Shown here one piece after another: positions 5,115 through 5,444 of a stretch of 5,444 nucleotides of DNA (position 1 is the first letter of the stretch; the number at the start of each line of letters is the position of its first letter). The notes under the pieces are model-generated. The model saw only the letters and a program-made list of their open reading frames with translations, was not told the DNA's origin and did no database searches. The DNA is from Bacteroidota bacterium (lineage in GTDB: Bacteria; Bacteroidota; Ignavibacteria; SZUA-365; JAADGX01). The position numbers and the translations under genes were made by a program. The stretch spans positions 1 to 5,444 of the forward strand of contig JALUUP010000511.1 of assembly GCA_027021285.1 (NCBI GenBank). Reading direction: 5' to 3'.

Positions 5115-5444
5115 TTATTTAGCGGTGAATTTGAATATCGTGCCTTCAGTCTCGTTCGACAACGTCAGCACATTATTCTCCACCCGGTACGACGACGACT
5201 TCAGCGCCGTGTTTGAAAAGCGAATCGCCCGGTCTCCGTGGCCGTCCTGGCCCTGTACGTAAAACGAAATCGCGTTTCCGTCGCCTACACCGTACACCCC
5301 GTATGTTTCAGCATATACGAGCATCGAACCATCGTTCCACTCGATATCGAACTCGAACGTTCTTTTTTCGTCAACAACCATCGTCGAAACCAGCTGCCGC
5401 GTTTTTATTTCTTCGAATATAGAGTCGTTCGAAAACGTCAATTT
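5115..5444 (-). CDS. Unrecognised protein, C-terminal part (cut by window edge)
   Basis: 109 codons are visible and end in TAA at 5117-5115. The frame remains open to the right edge, so the true start lies outside; a TTG near 5441 is in frame but has no visible support as a start. I do not recognise the family. The visible part looks beta-rich, with alternating hydrophobic residues (RTFEFDIEW, MLVYAETYGVYGV, AISFYVQGQDG), Gly/Asp-rich turns, and an ending YRVENNVLTLSNETEGTIFKF. That ending resembles the last strands of lipocalin-like or small secreted beta-barrel domains ('Y-x-V-x-N-x-L-T-L ... G-T-x-F-x-F'), which are often found in lipoproteins. This is a structural guess only. There are no cysteines or membrane segments in the visible part. 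The gene is convergent with the RRM gene, so they do not share a transcript. Confidence 0.8.
   Translation of the reverse strand, partial: KLTFSNDSIFEEIKTRQLVSTMVVDEKRTFEFDIEWNDGSMLVYAETYGVYGVGDGNAISFYVQGQDGHGDRAIRFSNTALKSSSYRVENNVLTLSNETEGTIFKFTAK

Overview
The window comes from a bacterial chromosome and carries six protein genes. Five lie on the minus strand and one (an RRM RNA-binding protein) on the plus strand. There is no sign of phage, transposon, CRISPR, tRNA or rRNA sequence. The TypA/BipA protein, from memory of the family, reads most like Bacteroidota/FCB-group sequences. The short RRM protein with a Gly/Arg tail and the lipoproteins with acidic residues after the lipid cysteine fit that group too. 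However, Shine-Dalgarno sites are clear (GGAGG, AAGGA, AGGAG) and one candidate promoter is sigma70-like, which is not typical of classical Bacteroidia. I would place it no more narrowly than an FCB-like or other Gram-negative lineage of moderate to fairly high GC content.

Layout from left to right. 1-118 (minus): the first 39 codons of a probable SAM-dependent methyltransferase, cut by the window edge. 192-1994 (minus): complete typA/bipA, a translational GTPase. 1995-2167: a GC-rich spacer with palindromes and a weak terminator-like hairpin. 2168-3169 and 3197-4171 (both minus, 27 bases apart): two lipoproteins of the PHB-depolymerase/LpqC/feruloyl-esterase type, each with an intact Ser-Asp-His triad, probably one operon. 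4172-4655: a long divergent intergenic region with candidate promoters on both strands, a GC-rich double hairpin and a pyrimidine-rich tract next to the ribosome binding site of the plus-strand gene. 4656-4955 (plus): a 99-residue single-RRM protein, ended by two stop codons and a very strong intrinsic terminator (4982-5017). 5115-5444 (minus): the C-terminal part of an unrecognised protein, cut by the right edge and convergent with the RRM gene.

Together: transcription towards the left probably starts upstream of 4171 and runs through the two secreted esterases. Whether it continues into typA depends on the weak hairpin at 2052-2070. TypA and the RRM protein both act on RNA or translation and both families are tied to cold or stress adaptation, but they are divergently placed and separated by the esterases, so a functional link is only a guess. 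Nothing here is clearly a new system. The best candidates for a second look are the long structured leader of the RRM gene and the tandem pair of diverged lipoprotein esterases.
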